From a gamma proteobacterium endosymbiont of Lamellibrachia anaximandri (GTDB lineage Bacteria; Pseudomonadota; Gammaproteobacteria; Chromatiales; Chromatiaceae): a DNA stretch of 64,000 nucleotides. The DNA lies in NCBI GenBank assembly GCA_016756835.1, contig JAESPE010000005.1, positions 1 to 64,000 on the forward strand, in the 5' to 3' direction. The position numbers and the translations under genes are program-made. Shown here one piece after another: positions 1-9,469 of the stretch; position 1 is the stretch's first letter; the number at the start of each line of letters is the position of its first letter. The notes beneath the pieces are model-generated. The model saw nothing but the letters and a program-made list of their open reading frames with translations, was not told the DNA's origin and searched no databases.

Positions 1-1
1 T

Positions 2-946
2 GCTTCCCCTCTGGCGCAAGGCACGCCGGGTAAGCAGTGCGGCCTCGCGGCTACCGGGGACTACCAGCCTTCGCTTCGCTCTCCATGGCTGGCAGCGAAC
101 GCAACTGTTTACGATAAGGTGATCAGTGCCATTGAACACTATTTTTTTCTCTACTGCAAAAGCCATCCCGACATCTGCACTGAGGTCGGCACCACATCAT
201 CAATCCCAACTAATCTGAAACCCGAATGGTCCAAACATAGCGACTTGATCATCACACTCGGATCAAAAGCTGCAAAATTTACGCGGGATCATGGCGTCAC
301 GAACAAGACCGTCCACGCAATGATACCGATGCTACCGGATAGAAAATCAAACATCAGCGACAGACTCTTTCAGGAGACGGATACGATCTATCTCAATCAG
401 CCACTTGAACGCAGCCTCAGGCTGGCAAAACTCTCTACTGGCGGAGGAAAACGTATCGGAATATTGGTCCACAAGAATAACCGTCCTTCTGAATCCATCT
501 TGAGAAACAGCGAAAATAAGCTGGGAATCACAATAACACTGGCAGAAGTTGTCAACAGCAAAGAACTTGGCAGCAAACTTGGTAAATTATTGGAAAGTTC
601 AGACGTTCTTCTGGCGCTGCCCGATGCCAACATCCATAACAGAAAGACCATATCCAATATACTTACATCCACCTACCGCAAACAGGTGCCCGTTGTGGGA
701 TTTTCAGCCGCCTATGTAAAGGCCGGCGCCATTTCCGCTGTTCATTCCACCCCCGATGATATTGCACGGCATATAGTCGATGTCTCCGGCAGCCATCTCA
801 ACGTAAAAAGCGATCTTATAATAGGGCCGAAATACCCGAAATATTTCTCTGTCAGCGTCAATAGAAAAGTAGCAAGGTCATTGGGGATTAAACTTCCTTC
901 AGAAACCCGCCTCAGAGATGAGATCAGTGCAGGTGAAACACCATGA
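2..946 (+). CDS. ABC-type substrate-binding-like protein, 5' end outside window
   Basis: The reading frame is open from base 2 to the stop at 946. The ORF track starts it at a GTG at 119, but the segment around ANATVYDKVISAIEHY, just upstream and downstream of that GTG, already looks like the start of a periplasmic-binding fold. The true start and any signal peptide probably lie outside the window. The C-terminal half (PVVGFSAAYVKAGAISAVHS, then DDIARHI) resembles the TrpX/ABC_sub_bind family of substrate-binding proteins. The stop overlaps the ATG of the downstream hybrid kinase by 4 bases, so the protein may supply a ligand signal to that kinase rather than serve a transporter; no permease or ATPase is adjacent. 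Bases 2-118 are more GC-rich than the rest. The family call is moderate and the ligand unknown. Confidence 0.6.
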   Translation, partial: ASPLAQGTPGKQCGLAATGDYQPSLRSPWLAANATVYDKVISAIEHYFFLYCKSHPDICTEVGTTSSIPTNLKPEWSKHSDLIITLGSKAAKFTRDHGVTNKTVHAMIPMLPDRKSNISDRLFQETDTIYLNQPLERSLRLAKLSTGGGKRIGILVHKNNRPSESILRNSENKLGITITLAEVVNSKELGSKLGKLLESSDVLLALPDANIHNRKTISNILTSTYRKQVPVVGFSAAYVKAGAISAVHSTPDDIARHIVDVSGSHLNVKSDLIIGPKYPKYFSVSVNRKVARSLGIKLPSETRLRDEISAGETP

Positions 947-3735
947 TCCTGAATCAATTTAAAACCTTCAGAACACAAGCATTGATTGCAGGATTACTGC
1001 CCGCAATCGCCCTGGCAGTGCCATTGATCACCTATCTGATCAATACGCAATTGGATAATCTCTTCGATGCATTCAACGAACGTGGACAGGCAATTGCCAA
1101 TGAAGCCGCCGCATTAAGCACTACCGGATTGTTTACCCGTGACCCGGCAACCCTGAAAACAAATCTAAAATCGATCTTTCGTCATAGTGACGTCAGTGAA
1201 ATTCGGGTACTAGACGAATCAAATAACACACTTGCCAAAATAAATAGTCATCCCAATAATCCAATGCCAGGAAATATCAACTCCACCGACAACCATATTA
1301 TTTTTCGTGCACATGTCGGCCAGGAAATCATTCCGATTGATGTTTCCGACTATCCTGAACAAAGCGAGGAACCTGAAATATCCACTTTGTCAGGTTCCGC
1401 TCCGCTAGGCAGTGTTGCCATCACTATCAGCACAAAAAGACTGCTGGCCAACGAAAGCCGAGTTATGCGCAACAGTCTTCTTATGTTGTGGTTCGGGTTA
1501 ATTGGAACCATTCTCTTCTCACTTGCGCTCAGCAAACGGGTTACGAGGCCGATTTCGCGCCTGACTAAGGCAGTGCTGCAGATGCGAAGCGGTGATTTCT
1601 CCACCTTGGTTCCAGAAAAGTCTTACCAGGAAATCGCCAGTCTTGAAGAGAGTTTCAACATGATGGCCAGAGAGTTGAAACTGTCCCGAGAGACCATGCA
1701 ACAGCAGATTGTTCAGGCGACGTCAGACCTGACTCAAACAATGGAAGCACTTGAAATACAGAATGTCGAACTCGACCTGGCAAGAAAACGTGCGCTCATG
1801 GCAAGCCATGTAAAATCTGAATTTCTCGCCAATATGAGTCATGAGATCAGAACACCCATGAATGGCGTTCTGGGTTTTGCGAACTTACTCAAAAAAATGA
1901 ATCTTGATAAAAAACAGAAAGATGTCGTCAACACAATCACCAAATCTGCTACCAACTTACTGGAGATCATCAACCATATCCTGGACTATTCAAAGCTTGA
2001 ATACGGCAGACTGGAACCAGACAGCTCAAGTTTTTCTGTGACCGAGTGTTTTGAAGATCCCGTTGTACTGCTGGCACCATCTGCCCAGGATAAAGACCTG
2101 GAACTTGTACTGATGGTCTACTCCGACGTTCCTGACAGACTGATCGGCGATATAACCAGAATCAGGCAAATTCTTGTCAATCTGTTGAGTAATGCAATCA
2201 AATTCACTCACACGGGTGAAGTCATTGTTCGGGTCATGCTTGAGCATGAAACAGATAGCGAATGTACACTGAGTTTCACGGTAACCGATACAGGCATTGG
2301 CATCGACCATGATGCGCAAGAGCATCTTTTCCATGCATTTCAACAAGCTGATACATCTACCAGCAGAATGTATGGCGGCACCGGCCTCGGGCTGAGCATT
2401 TCCAGGAAGTTGGCCCAATCGATGGGTGGCAGCATCAAGGTGGACAGTGCGCGTGGGCAGGGTTCCTGTTTCCGGGTCACGCTGACTCTGAAAAAAGATG
2501 ACACTGAAAGCAACAAACCACAATCAGCACAATTCTATAACAAAAGCTGCCTGATCATCGATCAGCACAAACTATCTCGCCTATCCATCAAACATCAATT
2601 TCTTAAACGAGGATTTTTGACCAAAGATTTGGAGACTGTTGACACGGATGAACCGATCCTCTCTCTTGCAGATTTGATCGTATGCGGCTTTACAAAAGAT
2701 GAAATCACCTCAGGTTACGCAGATATAACAGCAAAGGGTTTCCTGACTTCTTTCAATCTTCCTGTCCTGGTACTTCTCAGTACATCAGATCGAAACACCA
2801 TAGAAAATTTCCACATCGACAATACTACCTGGTCTCTTTCCAAACCCTTGGGCAGCGAGACTCTCAATAACATCCTTAAGGAGATTTTTTCCGCCGGTGA
2901 AGCTCACGACCACTCAACAATTGCCTCAAACATTGAAAGCGACACCTCATTAAAGGGGAAACGAATCCTTGTCGTGGATGACAATCACATTAATCTGGAA
3001 CTGATGAACATCCTTCTTTCTGAAAAGGGCGCTATTGTTTCAGAAGCGAATACCGGCACTGAAGCCATTGATCTGGCCACAAAAAACCAGTTTGACCTGA
3101 TACTAATGGATGTCCACATGCCGAAACTCAAAGGTACGGACGCCGCAAAAATAATTCGTGAGAACTGTGAGAATCATTCCAACTCACCGCCGATCGTCGC
3201 ACTCACTGCTGACGTGGTACCCGAGACACGAAATGAGGTAATAGCTGCGGGCATGGATGGTTATCTGCTAAAACCATATACCGAATCTCAACTTCTAAAT
3301 GTAATACTTTCACTGTTACGGGGGGAAAAGCCTCAACTGGCTCAGGCGATGGCAACTGCAAATGAGTCAGTTGATTCAGACGCTGACCTCCCAATCAGGG
3401 ATGAAGAAAAAGCGTTAAATATTGCTGGAGGCAATAAAAAACTTGTGGATGAAATGTTCAACCAGTTTTGCAATGAACTGCCGGAACAGGCCGGGGTAAT
3501 CCGTGGGAATCATGCTGCCCGGCAGTGGGACGATCTCAGAGAGAATGTTCACCGCCTGCATGGAGCCACTTCAATCTGCGGGGTTCCAGCATTGAATCTT
3601 GCTGTCACTCTCCTGGAAGCGGCCAGCAAATCAAGAGACGAAGCAAAAACTCTGGAAAAACTGCAGCGATTCAATCACGAAGTCGGACGTCTCCTTGATT
3701 TCAGGGACCGGAAACAGGAGCAGCACAGCGATTAA
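943..3735 (+). CDS. BarA/GacS-type hybrid sensor histidine kinase
   Basis: This is a 930-residue tripartite hybrid kinase. In order it has an N-terminal membrane helix (about 13-33), an extracytoplasmic sensor region, a second helix (about 180-200), a HAMP segment and coiled coil, a HisKA domain with the phospho-acceptor motif SHEIRTPMNG (His near 301), and an HATPase with NLLSNAIKFTH and GGTGLGLSIS. A degenerate receiver-like stretch follows, then a canonical receiver (ILVVDDN, LILMDVHMPK) and a C-terminal Hpt domain (NVHRLHGA). Length and order match BarA/GacS kinases, which phosphorylate a UvrY/GacA regulator controlling CsrA-sequestering small RNAs; no regulator gene is present here. ATGA overlap with the upstream binding-protein gene suggests co-transcription and perhaps periplasmic sensing. 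Confidence 0.85.
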   Translation: MILNQFKTFRTQALIAGLLPAIALAVPLITYLINTQLDNLFDAFNERGQAIANEAAALSTTGLFTRDPATLKTNLKSIFRHSDVSEIRVLDESNNTLAKINSHPNNPMPGNINSTDNHIIFRAHVGQEIIPIDVSDYPEQSEEPEISTLSGSAPLGSVAITISTKRLLANESRVMRNSLLMLWFGLIGTILFSLALSKRVTRPISRLTKAVLQMRSGDFSTLVPEKSYQEIASLEESFNMMARELKLSRETMQQQIVQATSDLTQTMEALEIQNVELDLARKRALMASHVKSEFLANMSHEIRTPMNGVLGFANLLKKMNLDKKQKDVVNTITKSATNLLEIINHILDYSKLEYGRLEPDSSSFSVTECFEDPVVLLAPSAQDKDLELVLMVYSDVPDRLIGDITRIRQILVNLLSNAIKFTHTGEVIVRVMLEHETDSECTLSFTVTDTGIGIDHDAQEHLFHAFQQADTSTSRMYGGTGLGLSISRKLAQSMGGSIKVDSARGQGSCFRVTLTLKKDDTESNKPQSAQFYNKSCLIIDQHKLSRLSIKHQFLKRGFLTKDLETVDTDEPILSLADLIVCGFTKDEITSGYADITAKGFLTSFNLPVLVLLSTSDRNTIENFHIDNTTWSLSKPLGSETLNNILKEIFSAGEAHDHSTIASNIESDTSLKGKRILVVDDNHINLELMNILLSEKGAIVSEANTGTEAIDLATKNQFDLILMDVHMPKLKGTDAAKIIRENCENHSNSPPIVALTADVVPETRNEVIAAGMDGYLLKPYTESQLLNVILSLLRGEKPQLAQAMATANESVDSDADLPIRDEEKALNIAGGNKKLVDEMFNQFCNELPEQAGVIRGNHAARQWDDLRENVHRLHGATSICGVPALNLAVTLLEAASKSRDEAKTLEKLQRFNHEVGRLLDFRDRKQEQHSD

Positions 3736-4970
3736 CAGGCCCTAATCACCGCCGTGCAGTTTGTTCCACCAAAACCAAACGCATTCACCATGGCAGTACA
3801 ACTCCTGGACAAAGGCTGGGCCTTGTTTGCCACATAGTTCAAGTCACACTTGGGATCCGGGTTATCCAGGTTGATGGTGGGGATGGCGATACCCTTGTTG
3901 AGACTCAACAGTGCCGAGATCAGTCCGAAGACACCCGAAGCACCCAAAGTATGCCCCAGCATCGACTTGCCTGAAGTAATCGGAACAACGGCGGCACGCT
4001 CACCAAACACCGCTTTTATGGCGTCGGTTTCTGTCACATCGTTAGCCTCGGTCCCCGTTCCATGGGCATGGATATAGTCAACGTCATCAGGGGTAATCCC
4101 TGCGCTTTTCAGCGCGTTGCCCATCACATCAACCTCATGCTCCATACTTGGCCGAGTGATGTGACCATGACAGGTATTAGAGGCATATCCATCCACAAAG
4201 CCGAGTATTTTTGCGCCACGACTACGAGCGTGCGCCTCGCTCTCCAAAATGACATAGGCGGCACCCTCCGCCAATACCAAACCACTACGATCACCGCTGA
4301 ACGGGCGCGAAGCAGCTGCGGGATCCCCCCCCCAAGACGACATGACCCGCATGCTATGCCAGGCGGAGTAGAGAGGGCGGGAGAGGGGAGCATCGCTACC
4401 GCCTGCCACAATAAGGTCTGCTCGATCATCACGAATAGCGCGGCAGGCTTCTCCCAAGGCCTGCAGACCGGCGGCGCAAGCGGTTGAGACAGTAAGTGAC
4501 TCGCCGGCAAAGCCAAAATGCATTGCGATCTCAGAGGCGCCTGAATTATTCATCACCCGCACGATAGCAAGCGGACTAATACGAGGGTCGTCAGGCTTGG
4601 CAGTGTATTTCAGGCAGGCGGTTTCATGGGTGGTCACACCACCGATACCCGTGCCGGAATAGACACCATAGCGGGCCCGCTTCTCACTACCCATTTCTAT
4701 GCCCGCCTGAGCCAGAGCCTGACTGGCTGCAACCAACCCCATTGCACTGCAGGGGTCTATCCTGATGTATTTTTTCTTATAGAAAGAGCTCTCGGAAAGT
4801 CCCTCGACCTGACCGGCAACCTTACAACCAAAATTGGCTGAATCAAAACGCTCGATCGGTCGAATGCCGCTGACGCCGGCGACCGAGTTCTTCCAGAAAG
4901 CGTTGATGTCGTTACCAACCGGCGACACCACCCCAAGGCCTGTGATCGCCACCCTGCCGCCAGCGCTCAT
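3732..4970 (-). CDS. beta-ketoacyl-ACP synthase II-like (FabF/KAS II family)
   Basis: This 412-residue thiolase-fold condensing enzyme has the complete Cys-His-His active site. The nucleophile Cys is in VSTACAAGLQ, the first His in HAHGTGTEAND and the second in GKSMLGHTLGASG. It would catalyse Claisen condensation of an acyl group with malonyl-ACP in the cytoplasm. It overlaps the upstream ACP gene by 4 bases, so the two form a translationally coupled pair. No fabD, fabG or acpP is adjacent, so this is probably not the main fatty acid cluster and may be a dedicated acyl-chain system. The 3' end overlaps the convergent kinase gene by 4 bases. Family certain; dedicated role inferred. Confidence 0.85.
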   Translation of the reverse strand: MSAGGRVAITGLGVVSPVGNDINAFWKNSVAGVSGIRPIERFDSANFGCKVAGQVEGLSESSFYKKKYIRIDPCSAMGLVAASQALAQAGIEMGSEKRARYGVYSGTGIGGVTTHETACLKYTAKPDDPRISPLAIVRVMNNSGASEIAMHFGFAGESLTVSTACAAGLQALGEACRAIRDDRADLIVAGGSDAPLSRPLYSAWHSMRVMSSWGGDPAAASRPFSGDRSGLVLAEGAAYVILESEAHARSRGAKILGFVDGYASNTCHGHITRPSMEHEVDVMGNALKSAGITPDDVDYIHAHGTGTEANDVTETDAIKAVFGERAAVVPITSGKSMLGHTLGASGVFGLISALLSLNKGIAIPTINLDNPDPKCDLNYVANKAQPLSRSCTAMVNAFGFGGTNCTAVIRAC

Positions 4971-5251
4971 GAAGCTGACTTGGCAGCAATAATCAGGTCG
5001 GCAATATCGTCTGTGGTTTTAATCTCTTTAAGCTGTTCATCACTGAAACCACCGGCAGTCTTAACGTCGAACTTGTCCTCTATTTCAAAGATGATTTCAA
5101 CAAAAGAGAGAGAGTCAATCTCCAATTCGGTGAGATTGTCCAGATTATTCTCGTCGTACTCGACCTCATCGACCTCCAACTGCTCCTTGATAATCTCACG
5201 CAGCCGGGTCTTGATCTCTTCCCGATCCAATTGTTGCTCCGGGTTCCCCAT
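4967..5251 (-). CDS. acyl carrier protein, divergent type
   Basis: This is a 94-residue acidic four-helix carrier protein. The phosphopantetheine attachment Ser lies in TELEIDSLSFVEIIFEIED, a variant of the usual DSL motif. It would carry acyl intermediates for the coupled ketoacyl synthase downstream (4-base overlap). It is longer and less typical than the housekeeping AcpP of about 78 residues, with a charged N-terminal extension (GNPEQQLDREEIKTRL), which supports a specialised pathway. A ribosome-binding-like AGGAG precedes the ATG. The 195 bases between this gene and rnhB show no convincing coding sequence. Confidence 0.85.
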   Translation of the reverse strand: MGNPEQQLDREEIKTRLREIIKEQLEVDEVEYDENNLDNLTELEIDSLSFVEIIFEIEDKFDVKTAGGFSDEQLKEIKTTDDIADLIIAAKSAS

Positions 5252-5446
5252 AAAATAACTCCTGACTCTTATCCTCTGTTTTATTTTCGCGCCAGCTGAC
5301 GCTCATTTTTTGGGTGTCACTTCCAAGATGGCTCTGCCCAATCCGGTGTATCATCACCAGTTCGCGCCATTATCCACCCAAAAACCCTCCAATTTCCAGA
5401 ATATATGCACTCTCCGTAAGGAACCTCTGATTCGATCAAGAGTTCC

Positions 5447-6016
5447 TTAATCCTCCAGGAGACGTCTGACCGGCCCGAATGAACGACGGTGGATCGGCGT
5501 GACACCCAATTCCCTGAGCGCCTCCAGATGCATCTTGGTGGGGTAGCCTTTATGTCTCGCCAGACCATAACCGGGATAGCGCTGATCCATCTCCACCATC
5601 TCCCGGTCACGGGCAACCTTGGCAATGATGGAGGCTGCACCGATCGCTTTGACACTGCTGTCGCCGCCGATGATCGCCTCCACCTCACAGGACAGGCTTG
5701 GAACATGTTTGCCATCCACCAGCGCCTTGTGCGGTGACATATGCAACGCTTCAACCGCCCGCTGCATAGCCAGCAGACTGGCCTGAAGGATATTGATCTC
5801 GTCGATCTCCTCGACCTCCGCACGCCCAAGCGCCCAGGCAAGGGAGCTTTCGCGAATCAACCCGGAGAGGATTTCACGGCGCTTTTCACTGAGCTTTTTG
5901 GAATCCGCCAAACCCTCTATCGGGTTTGCCGGATCGAGAATCACCGCAGCAGCCACCACGGGACCCGCCAATGGCCCACGTCCCACCTCATCCACGCCGG
6001 CAATGAAAAAGTCCAT
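5447..6016 (-). CDS. rnhB: ribonuclease HII
   Basis: This 189-residue protein has the family signature [15 protein letters not shown] near the N-terminus, including the catalytic DE pair, and further conserved acidic and glycine-rich segments ([20 protein letters not shown]). It cleaves the RNA strand of RNA/DNA hybrids and removes misincorporated ribonucleotides. It is the last gene of the lpx cluster, 15 bases after lpxB, an arrangement common in gammaproteobacteria. An imperfect inverted repeat (AAGGAAC against GTTCCTT) overlaps its stop codon and may help end transcription. Normal length; no anomalies. Confidence 0.95.
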   Translation of the reverse strand: MDFFIAGVDEVGRGPLAGPVVAAAVILDPANPIEGLADSKKLSEKRREILSGLIRESSLAWALGRAEVEEIDEINILQASLLAMQRAVEALHMSPHKALVDGKHVPSLSCEVEAIIGGDSSVKAIGAASIIAKVARDREMVEMDQRYPGYGLARHKGYPTKMHLEALRELGVTPIHRRSFGPVRRLLED

Positions 6017-6031
6017 CTCAGAACTCCTTTT

Positions 6032-7171
6032 TTATTGATCGATAAGTGCCAACACTGCATCCGCAGCACGGTTTGCGGCATCACAACGCAACCCTTCGTG
6101 CAACTGCCGATATCTAGCGACGACGTCAGCCCGCCTGGCCGGTGATTCGAGAAAATCGAGCAGCGCCTGCCCAAGCACTTCCGGCCTGACCTCACCCTGT
6201 AGAAACTCCGGTGCGAGGCGCTCTTCAGCAATCAGATTGGCCATCGCCATGTGGGGGATCTTCACAAGATTGAAGGTCTTTACCAGCCAGTATGTCAGAG
6301 CTGCCAACCGGTAACCTACAACCATTGGACGTTTCAATAGAAGTGTTTCCAGCGTCGCAGTGCCCGAGGCAGTCAGCACAACGTCAGCCGCCTGGATCGC
6401 CTTACGCGCCTCGCCATCGAGCAGGATGATGGGTAGATCCGGCGCAACCTCAACCATCTGCTCAGAAAAAGCTGTCCGAATCTTCGCGTTCACCATCGGC
6501 GCCACAAATTGCAGCTCAGGATGGCGCTGCAAACACCAGATCGCAGTCTGCAAAAAAGGCGCCGACAGCATGCCGAGTTCACTCATGCGGCTGCCGGGCA
6601 GAATCGCAATAACGGGGCGGTCGGGATCAAGCCCCAGCTCGGATCTGATGCCTTCCGGCGCTGTCGACTCAAAGGGAATCTCATCCGCCAAAGGATGCCC
6701 CACATAGTTGGCGGTTACACTGTTCCGTTGGAGAAAACCCACTTCAAAGGGGAAGATGCATAACATCAGATCCACTGCCCGGCGCAGTTTTTTTACGCGC
6801 TTCTGACGCCAGGCCCAGACGGTCGGACTGACAAAGTGGGCAGTCCGGATACCCTCGGCTTTGAGTCGGGTTTCCAGCGCCAGATTGAAATCCGGCGCAT
6901 CCACACCAAGAAAGAGGTCCGGGGGGTCAATCTGGAAATGGTGGAAAAGCCTGCGCCGCAGAGAGAGCAGTCCCGGCAGGTGCTTCAGCACCTCCACCAG
7001 CCCCATCACAGGATCCATGCGTGCCAGACTCTTGCAGCCTTCGGCCTCCATTGCAGGACCGGTCATACCCTCAAAGCGTAATTCAGGCCGTTTTGCCTTC
7101 AGTGCATGGATCAGGGAGGCGGCGAGTTGATCACCGGAGACTTCATTGGCGACTATACCAATTCGAGTCAT
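6032..7171 (-). CDS. lpxB: lipid-A-disaccharide synthase
   Basis: This 379-residue family 19 glycosyltransferase condenses UDP-2,3-diacylglucosamine with lipid X to form the lipid A disaccharide at the inner membrane. Recognisable segments are the N-terminal GIVANEVSGDQLAASLI, LFLGVDAPDFNL, the nucleotide-sugar region ILPGSRMSE, and TASGTATLETLLLKRPMVVGYR. Its start shares a base with the lpxA stop, so translation is probably coupled. It sits in the usual lpxD-fabZ-lpxA-lpxB order. Confidence 0.96.
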   Translation of the reverse strand: MTRIGIVANEVSGDQLAASLIHALKAKRPELRFEGMTGPAMEAEGCKSLARMDPVMGLVEVLKHLPGLLSLRRRLFHHFQIDPPDLFLGVDAPDFNLALETRLKAEGIRTAHFVSPTVWAWRQKRVKKLRRAVDLMLCIFPFEVGFLQRNSVTANYVGHPLADEIPFESTAPEGIRSELGLDPDRPVIAILPGSRMSELGMLSAPFLQTAIWCLQRHPELQFVAPMVNAKIRTAFSEQMVEVAPDLPIILLDGEARKAIQAADVVLTASGTATLETLLLKRPMVVGYRLAALTYWLVKTFNLVKIPHMAMANLIAEERLAPEFLQGEVRPEVLGQALLDFLESPARRADVVARYRQLHEGLRCDAANRAADAVLALIDQ

Positions 7172-7947
7172 TAGCGGAGGATACTGCGTCCGCCCTGCGC
7201 AATAAAATCCACCATAATGCCGACTTCTGGCGCCTCGCCCGCTATCTCACGAATCGATTCAATCGCCTCTTCCAGCCGCAACTGGGACTTGTAGAGCAGT
7301 TTGTAGGCACGCTTGATCTGGCGGATCGCCTGCTCGCTGTATTGACGGCGCCGCAGCCCTTCAGTATTGATGCCGTAGGGTTTCGCCGGGTGTCCTGAGA
7401 CCATTACATAGGGCGGCAGGTCCTTGGAGATCACCGAACCCATGGCGCAAAAGCTGTAGGCGCCGATGCGACAGAATTGATGGACGATAGTAAATCCGCC
7501 GAGAATGGTGTGATCGCTGATATGCACATGACCACCAATAGAAGCGGCGTTGGCCATGATGACGTCGTTACCGATCTGGCAGTCGTGAGCCACATGGGTA
7601 TAGGCCATGAAGAGATTATCATTGCCAATGCGGGTTGTTCCCGTATCCTGTTGCGTTCCCCGATTGATGGTGACGAACTCACGGATGACGTTACGGTCGC
7701 CGATCTCCAACCCTGTCGGCTCGCCGCCATACTTTTTGTCCTGTGGATCCTCGCCGACCGAGGCAAACTGAAAGATACGATTATCTTCACCTATCCTTGT
7801 CGGGCCGTTGATAACGACGTGAGGGCCGATGGTGGTACCTTGGCCGATCTTCACATCGGCCCCGATCACCGAGAATGGACCGATAGAAACCCCTTCGCCC
7901 AACTCCGCGGAGGGATCGATCACCGCCCGTTGATCGATTTGACTCAT
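7171..7947 (-). CDS. lpxA: acyl-ACP--UDP-N-acetylglucosamine O-acyltransferase
   Basis: This 258-residue left-handed beta-helix protein is built from hexapeptide repeats (for example [20 protein letters not shown]). The conserved catalytic-region segment is [18 protein letters not shown], whose His acts as general base, and [13 protein letters not shown] follows. It catalyses the first step of lipid A biosynthesis, transferring an R-3-hydroxyacyl chain from ACP to UDP-GlcNAc. The 4-base overlap with fabZ upstream and single-base overlap with lpxB downstream indicate one translationally coupled unit. Confidence 0.96.
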   Translation of the reverse strand: MSQIDQRAVIDPSAELGEGVSIGPFSVIGADVKIGQGTTIGPHVVINGPTRIGEDNRIFQFASVGEDPQDKKYGGEPTGLEIGDRNVIREFVTINRGTQQDTGTTRIGNDNLFMAYTHVAHDCQIGNDVIMANAASIGGHVHISDHTILGGFTIVHQFCRIGAYSFCAMGSVISKDLPPYVMVSGHPAKPYGINTEGLRRRQYSEQAIRQIKRAYKLLYKSQLRLEEAIESIREIAGEAPEVGIMVDFIAQGGRSILR

Positions 7948-8396
7948 GCCTCAGTGGCGTCTCTTGCGGTGCAGATGACCTCTGCAGTAGCCGCCACCTT
8001 CCCATCCACCCTGGCGACGCCTGAGAAGATGCCCATACCACGTCTCATCGCAGTCTGAGTCACCTCCAGTTCAAGCTGATCACCGGGCACCACCGGGCGT
8101 TTGAAACGCGCCTTGTTGATCCCGACAAACAGATAGATGGTATTTTCGTTAGCGGTCTCCGGATGGGACTCACGAGCCAGCAGGCCGGTAGCCTGCGCCA
8201 TCGCCTCGACGATCAAAACACCCGGCATTACCGGTTTGATGGGAAAATGTCCGTTGAAGAAGGGTTCGTTGTAGGTCACATTTTTCAATGCCAACAGACG
8301 TTTGTCCTTCTCGAACTCCAATACCCGATCTATCAATAAAAACGGATAGCGGTGCGGTAACAGGCGCAGCACCTTCTCGATGTCCATCACAACCAA
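7944..8396 (-). CDS. fabZ: 3-hydroxyacyl-ACP dehydratase FabZ
   Basis: This roughly 150-residue hot-dog-fold dehydratase has the catalytic His segment [21 protein letters not shown]. It dehydrates 3-hydroxyacyl-ACP in fatty acid elongation and competes with LpxA and LpxD for the hydroxyacyl pool, which explains its place between lpxD and lpxA. The longest frame opens with TTG, GTG and ATG candidates within nine bases. The GGGGAG upstream is best spaced for the TTG at 8396, but the ATG at 8387 ([15 protein letters not shown]) is the usual family start. The 3' end overlaps lpxA by 4 bases. Confidence 0.95.
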   Translation of the reverse strand: MVVMDIEKVLRLLPHRYPFLLIDRVLEFEKDKRLLALKNVTYNEPFFNGHFPIKPVMPGVLIVEAMAQATGLLARESHPETANENTIYLFVGINKARFKRPVVPGDQLELEVTQTAMRRGMGIFSGVARVDGKVAATAEVICTARDATEA

Positions 8397-8420
8397 CGTT
8401 CTCTCCCCTTGATCAATGCG

Positions 8421-9458
8421 TTATCCATCCTGGTCCGTGGAAACTGATTCCACCTTTTTTTCCAGGCGCTGTAGACGCTTCGCCATCTCATCCAGTTGGC
8501 GAATACGCGCCACGGCCTTACGCCACTGCTTGTTGTCCATGGCGGGCAGATTGCCACTGTAGTACCCCGGCTCAGAAAAGGAACGGGTAACCATGCTCGC
8601 TCCCGAAAAGTGTACATTATCGCCGATATCCAGGTGGCCGACGAGCCCGACCATACCCCCCAGGGTACAATTGCGGCCAATATGGGTCGAACCCGCTACC
8701 GCCACTCCACTCGCCATTGCGGTATTGGTGCCGACAATAACGTTGTGGGCGATCTGGATCAGGTTATCCAGTTTGACCCCGTCTTCCAGCACCGTGTCCT
8801 CCAGTGCACCCCGGTCGATGGTGGTGTTGGCACCCACTTCCACATCGTTCCCAAGACGGACTCTGCCTGTCTGGGGTACCTTCTCCCATCGACCATCGTC
8901 GTTTGCCAGACCGAAACCGTCACTCCCAAGAACGGCACCCGGATGGATCAGGCAGCGCTCTCCCACATGAGTCCCATGGCAGAGCGTCACATTGGCTACG
9001 AGGCGTGATTCATCAGCAACGACACAATCATGCTCAATGATACACCCCGGTCCGATATATACGCCTGCCCCGATACGGCTGCCTGCACCCACGACTGCGC
9101 AGGGACCGACAAAGGCTGACAGGTCGATACTGGCTAAGGTATCCACCACCGCAGAAACGTGGCAGCCCGGCTCAAAGGCAGGGACAGGATTGAGTTGACG
9201 GGAGACCCTCGCATAAGCGAGGTAAGGGTTGTCACTCAGTAATAGAGCGGTGCTGCAGTATTCGGCATCCTCCGGTCTCAGAATCACCGCAGCCGCGGCC
9301 GTCTTTTTCAGATGACGCCGATATTTTGTGTTCGCCAGAAAACTGACCTCATCCGGCCCGGCCTGTTGCAGGGTCGCAACCTTTGAGATCAGAATCTGCG
9401 GATCGCCACGCAGTTCAGCCCCTGCAATCTCCGCCAAGACTCCCAGTCGAACCGCCAA
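8421..9458 (-). CDS. lpxD: UDP-3-O-(3-hydroxyacyl)glucosamine N-acyltransferase
   Basis: This 345-residue protein has an N-terminal uridine-binding domain followed by a hexapeptide-repeat left-handed beta-helix (RIGAGVYIGPGCIIEHDC, LDNLIQIAHNVIVG with the catalytic His). The C-terminus is a helical, charged ACP-interacting tail. It adds the second hydroxyacyl chain in lipid A synthesis. The start appears to be TTG, preceded by AGGAG at good spacing, which matches the family N-terminus (RLGVLAEIAGAEL). It lies 11 bases after skp in the same operon. Confidence 0.95.
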   Translation of the reverse strand: MAVRLGVLAEIAGAELRGDPQILISKVATLQQAGPDEVSFLANTKYRRHLKKTAAAAVILRPEDAEYCSTALLLSDNPYLAYARVSRQLNPVPAFEPGCHVSAVVDTLASIDLSAFVGPCAVVGAGSRIGAGVYIGPGCIIEHDCVVADESRLVANVTLCHGTHVGERCLIHPGAVLGSDGFGLANDDGRWEKVPQTGRVRLGNDVEVGANTTIDRGALEDTVLEDGVKLDNLIQIAHNVIVGTNTAMASGVAVAGSTHIGRNCTLGGMVGLVGHLDIGDNVHFSGASMVTRSFSEPGYYSGNLPAMDNKQWRKAVARIRQLDEMAKRLQRLEKKVESVSTDQDG

Positions 9459-9469
9459 TCCCCAGACTC

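Noticed and set aside
5252-5446. Small gene between the ACP gene and rnhB (frame 5317-5841 on minus)
   Set aside because: That frame mostly overlaps rnhB out of phase, is extremely Arg-rich and shows no ribosome site. The gap itself looks non-coding.
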